Origin: Moraxellaceae bacterium
GTDB taxonomy: Bacteria > Pseudomonadota > Gammaproteobacteria > Pseudomonadales > Moraxellaceae
Length of the DNA stretch: 7,094 nucleotides
Reading direction: 5' to 3'
Assembly: GCA_030684415.1 (NCBI GenBank)
Contig: JAUXNL010000319.1
Coordinates: forward strand, 1-7,094
A program made the translations under genes and the position numbers. The notes under the pieces were generated by a model. It worked only from the letters and a program-made list of their open reading frames with translations. It was not told the DNA's origin and ran no database searches. Below, one piece after another: positions 6,137 through 7,094 of the stretch. Each line of letters begins with the position of its first letter. The stretch's first letter is position 1.

Positions 6137-6199
6137 GACATCCTCGCTTGCTTCAATGTGACAGGCCACGGTCATTCCACATGACTCCGGCCGGGGCAA

Positions 6200-6227
6200 A
6201 GTATACGCTTGTTTTTTCGCGTATCAG
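6200..6227 (-). promoter_or_regulatory. Likely promoter for sdhE-ygfX
   Basis: On the minus strand CTGATA (6227-6222, four of six to TTGACA) is followed after 16 bases by TATACT (6205-6200, five of six to TATAAT). Transcription would start near 6193, about 57 bases before the sdhE ATG. It overlaps the promoter proposed for ygfZ on the other strand. Confidence 0.5.
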
Positions 6228-6236
6228 CCTTATAAC
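6209..6236 (+). promoter_or_regulatory. Likely promoter for ygfZ
   Basis: TTGTTT (6209-6214, three of six) is followed after 16 bases by TATAAC (6231-6236, five of six to TATAAT). Transcription would start near 6243, giving a leader of about 32 bases. Its elements interleave with those of the sdhE promoter, so the two may compete for RNA polymerase. Confidence 0.5.
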
Positions 6237-6274
6237 TGCTGGCATTGTTCTTCACCCTTCTTCGGTACTCACCC

Positions 6275-7094
6275 ATGTCCACTGCTTGGTCTGCCTGGCT
6301 CGATACCCGCTTCCCGACAGGGCTACCCGATCTCCCACAAGCGGCCTCAAGTGCAGCGCTCTGCCCACTATCGGGCCAGGCAATACTGTCGGTCGCCGGC
6401 CCTGAGGCCATCCAGTTCCTGCAAGGCCAAGTCACCACTGACATGCGCGAAACCGAAAAAGGACGCGTGCTGCCAGGCGCCATCTGCTCACTGAAAGGAC
6501 GAGCCTTATTTACATTCATGGCCATCCCTGTACCTGACGGTGTACTGCTGCTGATGCCGGTGGACCAACTTGATGCCGCATTTGCTCACTTGAAAAAATA
6601 CAGCATCTTTTCAAAAGTCACCCTGCAAGCCGATCCGGAAAGCTACGCCTTGTTTGGCATCGTCGCTGCTTCTGCCAACGTCGTCTCTCCACTGCTGCGC
6701 GAGCTGATACCAGACTTGCCCGCTATCGGTCAGTCGGTGCGCATGGCAGACGGGATGGTCATTGCCACTCTCGCAGACGGCCGCATTCTCCTGGCGATGC
6801 CCAGCAGTAATCTGCACGCTTTTCTTGAGCGCATACCGGCATCCATTGAGATCACCACCGAAAATGCATGGCGGCTGTCCAGCATCAGGGCTGGGCTTGC
6901 AGCCGTGCAGTCGGATACTCGCGACCACTTCCAGCCCCAGGAGCTGAACTACCCCGCACTCGAAGGTGTGAGCTATAACAAAGGCTGTTATACCGGACAA
7001 GAAATCGTGGCTCGCCTTTATTTCCGGGGAAAACTCAAACAGCGTCTTTATCGTCTGGAGGCCATGACCACGGCACCAGCCCCCGGAAGCGCCA
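6275..7094 (+). CDS. ygfZ: YgfZ folate-binding Fe-S maintenance protein, C-terminus cut off
   Basis: YgfZ is a cytoplasmic tetrahydrofolate-binding protein of the GcvT-like fold that helps assemble or repair Fe-S clusters, including that of the tRNA-modifying enzyme MiaB. The frame runs open for 273 codons to the window edge; E. coli YgfZ has 326 residues, so roughly 50 are missing. The family signature KGCYTGQE is present at 236-243 with the essential Cys238, preceded by ELNYPALEGVSYN. Earlier family features are FLQGQVTTDM near residue 50 and CSLKGRALFTF near 70-80. The start is ATG at 6275; there is no clear Shine-Dalgarno, and an in-frame TTG at 6245 would add 10 residues of unlikely sequence. 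It diverges from sdhE, an arrangement shared with E. coli. The link is sensible, since succinate dehydrogenase needs both FAD and Fe-S clusters. Confidence 0.95.
   Translation, partial: MSTAWSAWLDTRFPTGLPDLPQAASSAALCPLSGQAILSVAGPEAIQFLQGQVTTDMRETEKGRVLPGAICSLKGRALFTFMAIPVPDGVLLLMPVDQLDAAFAHLKKYSIFSKVTLQADPESYALFGIVAASANVVSPLLRELIPDLPAIGQSVRMADGMVIATLADGRILLAMPSSNLHAFLERIPASIEITTENAWRLSSIRAGLAAVQSDTRDHFQPQELNYPALEGVSYNKGCYTGQEIVARLYFRGKLKQRLYRLEAMTTAPAPGSA

Overview
The window looks like a piece of a gammaproteobacterial chromosome of moderately high GC content. The basis is gene content and order: lepA and a Do-type periplasmic protease, a divergent nadB, and an sdhE-ygfX pair divergent from ygfZ. 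This gene neighbourhood is known from Pseudomonas and related groups and partly from enterics. I cannot fix the genus. I see no mobile element, tRNA, rRNA or CRISPR array.

Layout, left to right. (1) Bases 1-151, minus strand: the 5' end of lepA (elongation factor 4), cut by the window edge. (2) 305-1714, minus: a complete mucD/degP-like serine protease with signal peptide, trypsin-like domain and two PDZ domains. A hairpin that looks like a terminator lies between it and lepA. (3) 1715-1937: a 223-bp divergent control region with several palindromes. (4) 1938-3518, plus: nadB, L-aspartate oxidase. (5) 3678-5165, plus: a HerA-like/DUF853 (YjgR-type) P-loop ATPase, ending in a strong hairpin that contains its stop codon. 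(6) 5166-5448: a convergent intergenic zone with two perfect palindromes and a doubtful small reading frame. (7) 5449-6136, minus: sdhE followed by an overlapping ygfX. (8) 6137-6274: overlapping divergent promoters. (9) 6275 to the right edge, plus: ygfZ, truncated by the window.

Functionally this is housekeeping DNA: envelope protein quality control (MucD), translation (LepA), NAD biosynthesis (NadB), flavinylation of succinate dehydrogenase (SdhE), and folate-dependent Fe-S protein maintenance (YgfZ). The main oddity is what is absent. In Pseudomonas and enterics the sigma-E operon (rpoE/algU with its anti-sigma genes) lies directly next to nadB, and in Pseudomonas it runs through mucABC into mucD. 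Here nadB and mucD face away from each other across only 223 bp. A second oddity is the DUF853 ATPase between nadB and the convergent sdhE-ygfX pair. I found no convincing undescribed system. The findings are regulatory palindromes, start-codon and overlap peculiarities, and gene-order departures.
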